The translations under genes and the position numbers were made by a program. The notes under the pieces were generated by a model, which was given only the letters and a program-made list of their open reading frames with translations, was not told the origin of the DNA and searched no databases. DNA of 39,794 bases from Acidobacteriota bacterium. GTDB taxonomy: Bacteria; Acidobacteriota; Terriglobia; Acidiferrales; UBA7541. How positions within the stretch are numbered: position 1 is the stretch's first letter; each line of letters starts with the position of its first letter. The stretch lies in contig QHYU01000053.1 in NCBI GenBank assembly GCA_003224235.1, forward strand, positions 1-39,794, given 5' to 3'. Of this stretch, positions 1 to 7,732 are shown in pieces.

Positions 1-1965
1 AGCGCCAAGCAGTCCCACTTCTTCTTCGGTAGACCAGAGGAACGTGACGTCCCGGCCCGGCAAGTCCGGGCCGAGCGCCCACGCTGCGGCCACCAACGCC
101 GCGCAACCCACGCGGTCGTCAAAGCTGCGGCCGTTTGCGCGCGTGCCAAACAAGTGCCGGTATTTCTTCGGGACGGTGATTGGGTCGCCCACCTTGACGC
201 TAAGTTGCTCGACTTCGGCAGCGCTGCGCGCGCCAACATCTGCCCGGGCGAGAGAGATTTCACCGGTCTGCGGGCCGCGTGGCCACTCAAAGCCGGGCCG
301 GTCCCAGCCGAGTGGGAGTTCCAGCACGCCGGGCCGCGGGCCGCTTGCCGTGTGAACCAGAACGGCGTGGCCGAGAAAGAACTCGCTGATGGCGCCGCCA
401 CGCGATTGCAACTCGAGAATACCGTCCACCGAAATCGAACGCACGACGTAGCCGATTTCGTCCATGTGTGCGACGAACAGGATCCGCGCAGGCATCTTCC
501 CAGGCGGTGGTTCCGAAGGGACAGCTTTTGAGGCCAACCTCAGGATCAGATTGCCGGCAGCATCGGTTTCAGGTTTGGCCCAGGGCGGCAGCAGGCGCGT
601 GATCACTTCGCGCACCATACCTTCGTGGCCGCTCACCCCATAGGTCTCAACCAGTGTCTTGAGGATTTCGGTCGCGGGTGGCCCGGTTTGGAGTGGGAGC
701 CCGGTAAAGTTACGCGAGACGTGACGAGGAGGCTGGATCCCCGGCGCCACCTGTGTGGATGCGGTACTCGCGGCCTCGACGCTCGTCGATCCTTGAGCGT
801 AAAGCTCGAGGAGGGCGACAAGATTCTGGAGATCCCCGTAGGCAACGAACTCTGCTGGAGTGGTGGGCCATCTGACCGGAATGCCGAGATGGGCAAAGCG
901 CTGTGGCATTCCCGATGACTCAGGAGCGCTCGGTGCGTAACGCGGGCGCGAAAGCGGCGCGGAAAAATCCGCCGCGAAAGGGATTTTGTTTGCTTCCGCG
1001 AGTTGCTTGAGCTCCTGAACCAGTCCGGTAAGGGTAGCTTCCGGATCTGCAGTGCCGAGCGAAACACCGCTTCCGGGGATGCCTTGCGGCAGGCGTGGCA
1101 ACCCGGGCACCGCGGCAACTCGGCCTGCTGCTGCGCCTGTTGCCAGCGCAACGGAAACCCGGCGCGGCAGCATCCGCCCAACGAAAATCGTCTCGTCGGG
1201 TTTTATTTGCTGCAGCAGCTGGTCGAGCCCGCGCCCGTCGGCCCACTGCTGGGTGACAAACGCAACCGTTAGCCTGCCGCGCAGCTTTGCCGGGTCGATC
1301 CGCCTCAGCAGTTCCACCAACGCCGCGCAGCCGAAGCGGTCACCTACCGCCGGAGACGTTATTCGGCCGAAGCCCATCGCGTAGGGCTTGCGATCGAGCG
1401 CGATGGGGTCGAGCAAATCCACCCCGGCCTGATGCACCTCAGCGGCGGAGCTTGCACCGATATCGATGTAGATCTCATCGGGATGCGCGCCGCGCGGGAC
1501 GTTCTGCCTACCCGGCTGGAGGTGCGTGGAAAGCCCAGCCACCACGCCGGGAACCCATTTGCGCTTGCGCGTGTGTATCACGACGGGCTGGGCAGCGTGC
1601 AGTAGGTCGAAAAACGGGTGCGGTGCCGTCTGCGGCAAGCGCTGCACGCGGAGGTAGCCGTCGTCGGTAATGCCGCTGACCACGTAGCCGGGCTCGTCCA
1701 TTGGCGCGACGATCAGCCGGTGCGGTCCCGAAGTTTCGCGACTCCCCAGCGTGACGTAGAGATTGCCCATGTTGTCGCCCTGCGGCGAAAGTTTTCCCAT
1801 CTGCGCGCGAATCTCCGCGGCCAGCGTCTGCTCGTAGCCGGGTACGGCGGGGGTTTCGGCAAATCTCGCGAGATCCTGGGACAAAGATTGGGCGGCAACC
1901 GGCAGACTGAGCAGAAAGCAAAAAATCGGAAATAGAAAACTGAAGATGGGCCGGAGATGCTTCAT
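1..1965 (-). CDS. Secreted tandem M42-family peptidase, partial (runs off left edge)
   Basis: The reading frame is open from an ATG at 1965 to base 1, giving 655 residues without a stop, so the C-terminus lies outside the window. Residues 1-25 form a signal peptide (MKHLRP, a Phe/Leu core, then VAAQS). Two M42 aminopeptidase-like domains follow. The first (about 30-385) keeps the family layout but has lost key residues: APMDEPG (about 87) where AHMDE is expected, VTQQW (about 236) where the catalytic Glu-Glu is expected, and TTPAEF where the C-terminal His-x-Pro segment is expected. The second domain, from about 425, is canonical: AHMDEIGY (about 503), DDRVGC (about 617) and STEEEVGLLGA at the window edge. 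M42 enzymes are usually single domains of about 350 residues that trim N-terminal amino acids from peptides using two metal ions. I infer an active C-terminal domain and an inactive N-terminal copy with a structural or regulatory role. Confidence 0.88.
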   Translation of the reverse strand, partial: MKHLRPIFSFLFPIFCFLLSLPVAAQSLSQDLARFAETPAVPGYEQTLAAEIRAQMGKLSPQGDNMGNLYVTLGSRETSGPHRLIVAPMDEPGYVVSGITDDGYLRVQRLPQTAPHPFFDLLHAAQPVVIHTRKRKWVPGVVAGLSTHLQPGRQNVPRGAHPDEIYIDIGASSAAEVHQAGVDLLDPIALDRKPYAMGFGRITSPAVGDRFGCAALVELLRRIDPAKLRGRLTVAFVTQQWADGRGLDQLLQQIKPDETIFVGRMLPRRVSVALATGAAAGRVAAVPGLPRLPQGIPGSGVSLGTADPEATLTGLVQELKQLAEANKIPFAADFSAPLSRPRYAPSAPESSGMPQRFAHLGIPVRWPTTPAEFVAYGDLQNLVALLELYAQGSTSVEAASTASTQVAPGIQPPRHVSRNFTGLPLQTGPPATEILKTLVETYGVSGHEGMVREVITRLLPPWAKPETDAAGNLILRLASKAVPSEPPPGKMPARILFVAHMDEIGYVVRSISVDGILELQSRGGAISEFFLGHAVLVHTASGPRPGVLELPLGWDRPGFEWPRGPQTGEISLARADVGARSAAEVEQLSVKVGDPITVPKKYRHLFGTRANGRSFDDRVGCAALVAAAWALGPDLPGRDVTFLWSTEEEVGLLGA

Positions 1966-1979
1966 CGGCGAGTGTATTT

Positions 1980-2133
1980 TCAAAGGTGAATCTCCCGGTA
2001 GAAGATCGCGGTGTCGTCGAGCGGCGGCAGGAAGCCGATCGACGCGCCACTTTCGGCAGTCGCGCAGCAGGTCGGTGAATTCGTCCAGGTGATTTCCAGC
2101 TTGCGCTGCGCCCAAGAGTTCGATCTGATACAT
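1980..2133 (-). pseudogene. Frameshifted N-terminal fragment of a GNAT-type acetyltransferase
   Basis: Starting at the ATG at 2133 the minus strand reads MYQIELLGAAQAG and then LDEFTDLLRDC. The adjoining frame continues with ESGASIGFLPPLDD and stops at 1980. Many GNAT N-acetyltransferases carry a segment of this kind (acidic helix, then SGASVGFLPPL) near their N-terminus. The two halves fit one protein only if a frame change occurs near 2055. The rest of a GNAT domain (about 100 residues, including the acetyl-CoA loop) is absent because the stop lies just before the M42 gene. This could be a decayed gene or a sequencing slip. It is only about 50 codons long, so the family call is tentative. 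Confidence 0.4.
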
Positions 2134-2394
2134 GTTTCCCGGTCCTTTGCCCGCGCATTCTACACTTCCCTGGCAATACGACGCGCGTTCGTTCTTACCA
2201 GCGCGCAGGGCCACTGGCTCCCAAGTCAATTGGGAAGTAGCTTTGAGCGGGTGGCCCAGCCGCGTCCCGCCCGAATTTCAGACGGCTGTTTCTCGTCACA
2301 GTGCGATTCGCTAGGGCGCACCGACCGGCGGCCGCCTTTTCCTGTCAGCCTTGCAGCGCCAATCCCGCGCTTCGGTGCTACAATGGCACAGGTT

Positions 2395-2817
2395 ATGTCT
2401 GACTTGGCCAGCAAATTCTGCGTCCCCTGCCGCGGAGGCGTGCCACCGTTGAAGGGTGAGGAGCTCGCATCGTTCGAGAAGCGGGTGGACGGTTGGAGCG
2501 CCATCGACGAGCACCACATTACGAAGTTGTTTAAGTTTACGAATTTCTGTGAGGCTCTTCGGTTCGTCAATCTGGTTGGCGAGCTGGCGGAAGAGCAGGG
2601 TCATCACCCCGATATCTACCTGGCCTGGGGAAAAGTCGAGATCACCACCTGGACGCATAAAATCAATGGCCTGACGGAGAACGACTTTATCCTGGCCGCC
2701 AAGATCGACCAACTGGCAACCGCGTTCGCCGATGGGAAGGTTCAGGACTCCCAAAAACTTACCCAGGCGGATCCGCAAGTACAGCCCAAGAAATACGCCA
2801 AGACCAGTCAGCAGTAG
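2395..2817 (+). CDS. phhB: 4a-hydroxytetrahydrobiopterin dehydratase (PCD/DCoH)
   Basis: The 140-residue product dehydrates 4a-hydroxytetrahydropterin, recycling the cofactor of aromatic amino-acid hydroxylases. The PCD fold is clear: KFCVPCRGGVPPL at the N-terminus, the active-site block EEQGHHPDIYL with H70, H71, P72 and D73, then WTHKINGLTENDFILAAKID. The family is usually 95-120 residues, so this copy has about 25 extra polar residues at its C-terminus. The start at 2395 is chosen because MSDLASKFCVPC matches the usual family N-terminus. A second in-frame ATG lies four codons upstream at 2383, and the open frame continues back to about 2011 without family similarity. The stop codon is followed directly by the hemF start, which suggests co-translation. 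Confidence 0.9.
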   Translation: MSDLASKFCVPCRGGVPPLKGEELASFEKRVDGWSAIDEHHITKLFKFTNFCEALRFVNLVGELAEEQGHHPDIYLAWGKVEITTWTHKINGLTENDFILAAKIDQLATAFADGKVQDSQKLTQADPQVQPKKYAKTSQQ

Positions 2818-3747
2818 ATGCCCCGCATCGACTTCGACGAACTAAATCGGCAGACGGCAGACTATTTTCAGGGGTTGCAAGGACGCATCTGCGCGGCGCT
2901 CGAGGCGCTCGAACACCGGGAGGGAGCCGCGGCAAGGTTTCGCGAGGACACCTGGCAACACAGCACGGGCGGCGGCGGGGTCACGCGGGTCCTGGTGGAT
3001 GGCACTGTATTCGAAAAAGCGGGGGTGAACTTCTCGCATGTGACCGGCTCGTTCTCGGAAGAACTCGTGGCCACCATGCCGGGCAGCGGCACGGCCTTCT
3101 CCGCGACGGGCATCTCACTGGTTATTCACCCGCGCAACCCGCATGTGCCGACGGTGCATGCCAATTTTCGTCACATCAGCAAAGGCTCGGGCGAGGGACG
3201 CGCGGCGTGGTTCGGCGGGGGGTCCGATCTGACGCCCTATTACCCGCGTCGCGAAGACGTGATCCACTTCCACCGCACCTGGAAGGAAGTCTGCGAGCGC
3301 CACCCCGTCGCCGATTACGCGCGCTTCAAAAAATGGTGCGACGAATATTTCTATCTCCCGCACCGGGGCGAAGCTCGCGGCGTGGGCGGCATCTTCTTCG
3401 ACTACCTCACCGACCGGCTCAGCGAAGTGTTTGCGTTCGTGCGCGACGCCGGGGATCATTTCCTCGCGGCCTACGTCCCCATCGTCGAGCAGCGTATGAG
3501 CGAGCCGCACAGCGAAGCCCAGCGCCTCTGGCAACTCATCCGCCGCGGCCGGTATGTCGAGTTCAACCTGCTCTATGACCGCGGCACCACCTTCGGGCTC
3601 AAGACCGGCGGGCGCGTCGAATCGATCCTGATGAGCCTGCCGCTGCGAGTGATGTGGGGCTACAACGAAACCCCGGCGCCCGGCACGCCGGAGGCGGAAC
3701 TGCTCGACTACTTGAAGCCGCGAGATTGGGCGAACGATTCCGGCTGA
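2818..3747 (+). CDS. hemF: Oxygen-dependent coproporphyrinogen-III oxidase
   Basis: The enzyme oxidatively decarboxylates two propionate groups of coproporphyrinogen III to give protoporphyrinogen IX in haem synthesis, using O2 and acting in the cytosol as a homodimer. The 309-residue length is normal for HemF. Clear family blocks are [19 protein letters not shown] near residues 40-60, [44 protein letters not shown] and the signature [16 protein letters not shown] from about residue 246. The ATG begins immediately after the phhB stop (TAG-ATG), so the two genes are almost certainly one transcript with coupled translation. Having HemF rather than only HemN implies that the host can grow with oxygen. 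Confidence 0.97.
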   Translation: MPRIDFDELNRQTADYFQGLQGRICAALEALEHREGAAARFREDTWQHSTGGGGVTRVLVDGTVFEKAGVNFSHVTGSFSEELVATMPGSGTAFSATGISLVIHPRNPHVPTVHANFRHISKGSGEGRAAWFGGGSDLTPYYPRREDVIHFHRTWKEVCERHPVADYARFKKWCDEYFYLPHRGEARGVGGIFFDYLTDRLSEVFAFVRDAGDHFLAAYVPIVEQRMSEPHSEAQRLWQLIRRGRYVEFNLLYDRGTTFGLKTGGRVESILMSLPLRVMWGYNETPAPGTPEAELLDYLKPRDWANDSG

Positions 3748-3806
3748 GCGGGGAGATGCGGAATCTGGGAAATGCGTTCCGTGGGCAGGGCGCCGGAAGG
3801 GTCTTT

Positions 3807-3823
3807 GCCGGCGTATAGCCGGC
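3807..3823. terminator. Hairpin downstream of hemF, possible terminator
   Basis: GCCGGC, GTATA, GCCGGC can form a 6-bp GC stem with a 5-nt loop about 60 bases after the hemF stop. No T-tract follows, so rho-independent termination is doubtful. Confidence 0.25.
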
Positions 3824-3908
3824 CTCGCCGCAGCGGGCTCCTCGGCGTGACCGCTTCTCCTTTGCCCAAAACCGATTTTCCACTTATCATGTCCAGGGTG
3901 GCAGATTT

Positions 3909-4280
3909 ATGGTGATCGGCGACCGCATCCGAGCCCTTCGAGAGGCAAAGAGCCTATCTCAGGGCGACATCGAAAAGCGTTCCGGCCTTCTCCGGAGCTA
4001 TCTGTCTCGCGTCGAGCACGGCCACACTGTTCCTTCGGTTGAGACCCTGGAGAAGCTGGCCCACGCTATCGGTGTCCCGCTCTATCAGCTGTTTTATGAG
4101 GGAGACGAACCTCCCGAAGTGCCTGATCTTCCAAAGCGTCTATCGGCGGGGGAGCGCCAATGGGGCAGTTCTGGCAAGGACGCCAGCACTCTAGCGACCT
4201 TCCGCCGGTTGCTGAGCCGCCTTGAAGAGTCTGACCGACGATTGCTGCTCCAGATTGCCCACAAAATGGCCAAGCGATAG
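3909..4280 (+). CDS. XRE-family HTH transcriptional regulator
   Basis: This 123-residue protein has an N-terminal Cro/C1-type helix-turn-helix at about residues 5-62. The pattern is IRALREAKSLSQGDIEKRSG, then LSRVEHGHTVPSVETLEKLA and AIGVPLYQLFYEG, the usual ending of an XRE domain. The C-terminal 50 residues (LSAGERQWGSSGKD, then a Leu/Arg-rich helix ending in AHKMAKR) have no recognised sensor domain and may support dimerisation. It is followed after 182 bases by the ERCC4 nuclease gene on the same strand. Its target is unknown. Autoregulation is common in the family but no operator is evident here. Confidence 0.85.
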   Translation: MVIGDRIRALREAKSLSQGDIEKRSGLLRSYLSRVEHGHTVPSVETLEKLAHAIGVPLYQLFYEGDEPPEVPDLPKRLSAGERQWGSSGKDASTLATFRRLLSRLEESDRRLLLQIAHKMAKR

Positions 4281-4462
4281 GCGGTTGGACAGAGGAAAGC
4301 GGAGTCGCAAGATCCAACCAAGACAGTGTCTCTGGCAGTCCCGCCGTCTGGCTCACTCGCTCGACCCGAGTCTTCCCCTGGTCTTGCAGTGTGCTGGCCT
4401 CTGGCAGCCGTGACCGCCAATCCGGCGCAAGAGCCGGGCCAGGCTTGCCCGCTGAGGCTGGA

Positions 4463-5062
4463 ATGAGAAAACGCCGCGCGCTAATTGCATCCCCGCTGGA
4501 ATGGCAGATGACCGCGGCCCCCGTGCCGCATCCCGCCCAACCGGTCGCCGCCGAACGTGGTGGAACGCAATTGCGCACTCCTCGCCCCGTTGTTCTCGTG
4601 GATAGCCGCGAGCGGAACCCATTTTCTTTCGCTCGCTTTCGGGGCTGGTTCGCCGGCGTGGAAAAAAGGCCATTGAAACTTGGTGATTATTCCCTGGACG
4701 GCTTAGAAGAAGTCTGCGTGGTCGAGCGAAAAGACCTTTCAGACCTGGTGCACTCTCTGACGGTCGAGCGCAGCACTTTCCTTGACCGGCTGCGGCGGAT
4801 GAGCCGGTACCCACAGCGCCTGTTGGTCATCACGGCCGCGCTGAGCCAAGTAAAATCGCCTTATTCATACAGCAACGTCAGCCCCAACAAGATCACCCAG
4901 TCACTGGTGGCCGTTCAGGCGGGCTTGCAGGTGCCATTTCTCTGCGTCGAGACCCACGAACTCGGGGAAGAGATTGTTGCATCCTATCTGTATCAGGTCT
5001 TCCTTTATCAGTGGGTCGAAGCCCATGACTACGGCCGGTTTCTGGTGGAGGACGATCTGTAG
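4463..5062 (+). CDS. Stand-alone ERCC4/XPF-type nuclease domain protein
   Basis: The 199-residue product is essentially one ERCC4 nuclease domain. The catalytic pattern is present: VDSRERNPF with D47, R49 and E50, GDYSLDG with D75, and VVERKDLSDLV with E88, R89, K90 and D94, matching the GDx(n)ERKx3D signature of XPF/Mus81-type structure-selective endonucleases. There is no helicase domain and no obvious (HhH)2 domain, so partner or substrate selection must come from elsewhere. A start at 4463 is preferred because GAGG lies at 4454-4457; an in-frame ATG further upstream (4391) lacks family sequence. The gene converges on the ABC permease gene, with 67 bases between stops. A role in processing branched or flap DNA is inferred from the family. 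Confidence 0.85.
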   Translation: MRKRRALIASPLEWQMTAAPVPHPAQPVAAERGGTQLRTPRPVVLVDSRERNPFSFARFRGWFAGVEKRPLKLGDYSLDGLEEVCVVERKDLSDLVHSLTVERSTFLDRLRRMSRYPQRLLVITAALSQVKSPYSYSNVSPNKITQSLVAVQAGLQVPFLCVETHELGEEIVASYLYQVFLYQWVEAHDYGRFLVEDDL

Positions 5063-5129
5063 GTGGCTTGTTTTGCTGCTAGGCACGCGCAGGGTCTTTC
5101 AGCGGGTTGGTTGTGTCCTACTACTTGCT

Positions 5130-6791
5130 TTAGCGCGCGAGATGCGACGTGAGGACTTCACGCTGGTCGCCGGCAAGGTGATCACAGCGCTCGAGCGCGA
5201 CGACATAAACCCACCCGGCAATGGCGCTCAAACCGAGGAAAAGTCCCGCGGCCAGCCACATTCCTCCGAACCTGCGAGTGACAAGCAGAATCGTCCCCAC
5301 CAAACCGAAGAGAGCAATTTGCACGAGCAGGCCGATGAGCATGGTCATCCCGGCCGCGCGCTGTCTGTGCAATGCACCGAACTCGAGGCGGCGCGGGTAA
5401 CATAGCGAAAGCAAATTTCCGGTCGTAAACTGCACGAGCATGGCAAGAAGTAGCGCGGCGAGTGTGGCAGTGACCGTGGCCGCCCCTGGCGATCCAAGGA
5501 GAAGACTCAATAGCAGCCAGACCAGCGCTGTCTCCCCCGCAACGATCAGGCCGAGGGTCAGATTCTTGGCCAGCAACACGTCGCGGAACCGCACCGGAGC
5601 AAGGAAGAGCAACTGGATGCCGCGACCCTCGTAAGCAAATGCATTGTTTCCCAGTTGCGACAGGAGCAGAAACATGTAGGCAAGGGCTGAGGGAAACATC
5701 AGCTCAGGCGAGCGGGCGAAAAGGTCGGGGCGCCCTTGGGGTCTGCTCCAGAAGACAGCGAAAAACCCAATCAGCATCGGCGCTAGCGCCAGGTTCATCA
5801 GCAGGACGCTATTGCGACGGATATAGCGAAGCTCTTTTTCGAGCAACGCTGCCACAGGGGCGCGCAGGAAAGAGGAGCTAAAAGACGCAAAAGATGTCGA
5901 GGAGCTGACCGAACAATGAGCGGCCGGGGCGGAGGCGGGAGCCTGGGACTCCCCGAGGTCTTCGCCGAGATACTGCGCGCGGAGCCTGTGCCGCAGGAAT
6001 AGGCCAAAGACCAGGCCATAGGCGGCCACCAGTGTAGCGCAGCTCAGAGCTTCTGCAGCGTGGCCGCGTGCCGCGCTTGCCAGTGCTCGGCCTACCAGGC
6101 CCGGTGGGAGGAAGCCCGCGATCGGCGGCAGCTTGAGCGCCACTGGCGCGACGCGCCGGCTCCAGCTCTCGACGAACGCCCCCGAAAGCTGAAAGCCGAG
6201 GATGACGAGCATGAGGAGCACCCACACCGCTTCGCGGGTGCGACGCCGGGCCAGCAGCCGCTCGACCCAGGTAAAGATCATGCGGCTCAGAAGCAGGTTC
6301 ATCGCGGCAAACAAGGCAAAGATCAGCAGTGTCCAAGGCAACAGGTCCGGCCGGGCCAGCGAGATCCCCACGGCAATGCAAACCAGCCAGAACAGCGCGG
6401 CCACCGCGACGGGGTCGAACAGGCCGTAGGCCAGACTGAGCAAGAAGAATACGGAGAAGCGCAAGGGGAAACGCAGCAGGTTGCGGAAATCGAAGCTGGC
6501 AGTGGAGGTGGCGAGCAGCACCGGCAGGAAGTGCCAAGCGAAGAAGATGCCCCACAGCAACAGGACGAGCAGCCGGAGCTTGCTCTCGGCCACGATGTAG
6601 TAGGCGCCCGCGGCGAATGCCAAGCCGATGCCGGCGACAGCGAATCCGCTCAGCGCGCTGACCAGAGTGAGCGCGAGGAGATCGAGCTTGCCACTAGTTG
6701 TGCGCAGTGAGTTGCGAAATAGCCGCCACCGCAGCCCGGCAATTAGCGTCACCTGCTGGGTGAATCCCGCGGAGAGGGCTACCTCAGCCAC
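5130..6791 (-). CDS. ABC-2 type transporter permease
   Basis: This 553-residue membrane protein has roughly a dozen hydrophobic segments. Examples lie after LDLLALTLVSALSGFAVAGI, around LLLWGIFFAWHFLPVLLA, and in the C-terminal half from LLMNLALAPMLIGFFAVFW onward. It starts at a GTG (6791) that overlaps the last 13 bases of the ATPase gene, with GAGGA just upstream, so translation is coupled. It resembles the large permeases of ABC exporters with no identified substrate that pair with a separate CcmA-like ATPase. The soluble stretch in the middle (APASAPAAHCSVSSSTSFAS) is a low-complexity linker between two membrane halves, as though two half-permeases were joined. The substrate cannot be read from the sequence. 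Confidence 0.85.
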   Translation of the reverse strand: MAEVALSAGFTQQVTLIAGLRWRLFRNSLRTTSGKLDLLALTLVSALSGFAVAGIGLAFAAGAYYIVAESKLRLLVLLLWGIFFAWHFLPVLLATSTASFDFRNLLRFPLRFSVFFLLSLAYGLFDPVAVAALFWLVCIAVGISLARPDLLPWTLLIFALFAAMNLLLSRMIFTWVERLLARRRTREAVWVLLMLVILGFQLSGAFVESWSRRVAPVALKLPPIAGFLPPGLVGRALASAARGHAAEALSCATLVAAYGLVFGLFLRHRLRAQYLGEDLGESQAPASAPAAHCSVSSSTSFASFSSSFLRAPVAALLEKELRYIRRNSVLLMNLALAPMLIGFFAVFWSRPQGRPDLFARSPELMFPSALAYMFLLLSQLGNNAFAYEGRGIQLLFLAPVRFRDVLLAKNLTLGLIVAGETALVWLLLSLLLGSPGAATVTATLAALLLAMLVQFTTGNLLSLCYPRRLEFGALHRQRAAGMTMLIGLLVQIALFGLVGTILLVTRRFGGMWLAAGLFLGLSAIAGWVYVVALERCDHLAGDQREVLTSHLAR

Positions 6792-7612
6792 GAGAGTTCC
6801 TCATCGGCCCGCCGGAGGGAAGCCTCCTGGCCAACGATGGTGAGAAAGATCTGTTCGAGCGTGAGTCTTTCTCCCGGTGTCGCGGGAGAAAACCCAACTC
6901 CGTGTGATCCGTCGGCGCTGGCGGAAGAGGCCACTCCGGCGCGGAGCTCCTCAAGCGAGCCCTGGGCCACCAGCCGGCCCTGGTGGATGATGGCCACGTG
7001 GCTGCACAGCCGCTCAACGATCTCCAGCACGTGCGAAGTGAGGAAAATGGTGACGCCGCGCGAAATCATGCGCGTGAGCATGGCCTTGAGCGTGCCCGCG
7101 GCAATGGCGTCCACACCCTCGAACGGCTCGTCGAGAAAGAGAATTCTCGGGCCATGAATGACGGCGGCGGCCAGCGCCAGCTTCTTCCGCATCCCGTGGG
7201 AGTAGTCGGCGATGAGCGTTTTCGGGCGGTCGGTAAGCTGCATGAAGTCGAGCAGCTCGGCGGTGCGCTGCGCTGCGGTCGAGCGGTCCAGCCCATACAT
7301 CCTGCCGGCAAAGTTCAGATACTCCGCTCCAGTAAGGCGTTCGAACAGCGCTAGGCCTTCGGGGACCACGCCGATCTGGCGCTTCACTTCGATCGGATGC
7401 TCTTCGAGATCGAGTCCCAGCAAGCGAACGCGGCCGCTGCTGGGTGCCAGCAGGCCTGTGAGCATCTTGATGGTTGTGGACTTGCCTGCGCCGTTGGGTC
7501 CCAGAAAGCCGAAGAATTGTCCGGCGCCCACCGTGAGATCGATCCGGTTGACAGCCACCAGTTCGCCGAAGCGGCGGGTCAGGTTCTCGGTGACAACCGC
7601 CGGCTGGGTCAT
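6779..7612 (-). CDS. ABC transporter ATP-binding protein
   Basis: The 277-residue protein has all ABC ATPase motifs: Walker A GPNGAGKST (residues 38-46), Q-loop region GVVPEGLALFERLTG, signature variant YSHGMRKKL near 136, Walker B ILFLDEPFEGVD near 157, and the switch histidine in TSHVLE near 192. The YSHGM form of the signature is common in ATPases that pair with ABC-2 exporters (CcmA/DrrA-like). The last 50 residues are a variable tail. The ATG at 7612 has GGGAG six bases upstream. The gene precedes and overlaps its permease, forming a two-gene exporter operon that powers transport across the inner membrane. Confidence 0.95.
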   Translation of the reverse strand: MTQPAVVTENLTRRFGELVAVNRIDLTVGAGQFFGFLGPNGAGKSTTIKMLTGLLAPSSGRVRLLGLDLEEHPIEVKRQIGVVPEGLALFERLTGAEYLNFAGRMYGLDRSTAAQRTAELLDFMQLTDRPKTLIADYSHGMRKKLALAAAVIHGPRILFLDEPFEGVDAIAAGTLKAMLTRMISRGVTIFLTSHVLEIVERLCSHVAIIHQGRLVAQGSLEELRAGVASSASADGSHGVGFSPATPGERLTLEQIFLTIVGQEASLRRADEELSWLR

Positions 7613-7732
7613 TGTTGCTCCCTGGGATTCGACTCCGAATCTAGCATAGTAGAGGTTCCCTTAGCGGGACTAGCAGCTAGCGCGACATCTTGAAAGGCAA
7701 GAAGAGGCCGCTGGGCAGGGCAAAGCCGACGC

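Noticed and set aside
2011-2394. N-terminal extension of the pterin dehydratase frame
   Set aside because: The added residues do not match the family, and the natural N-terminus MSDLASKFC begins at 2395.
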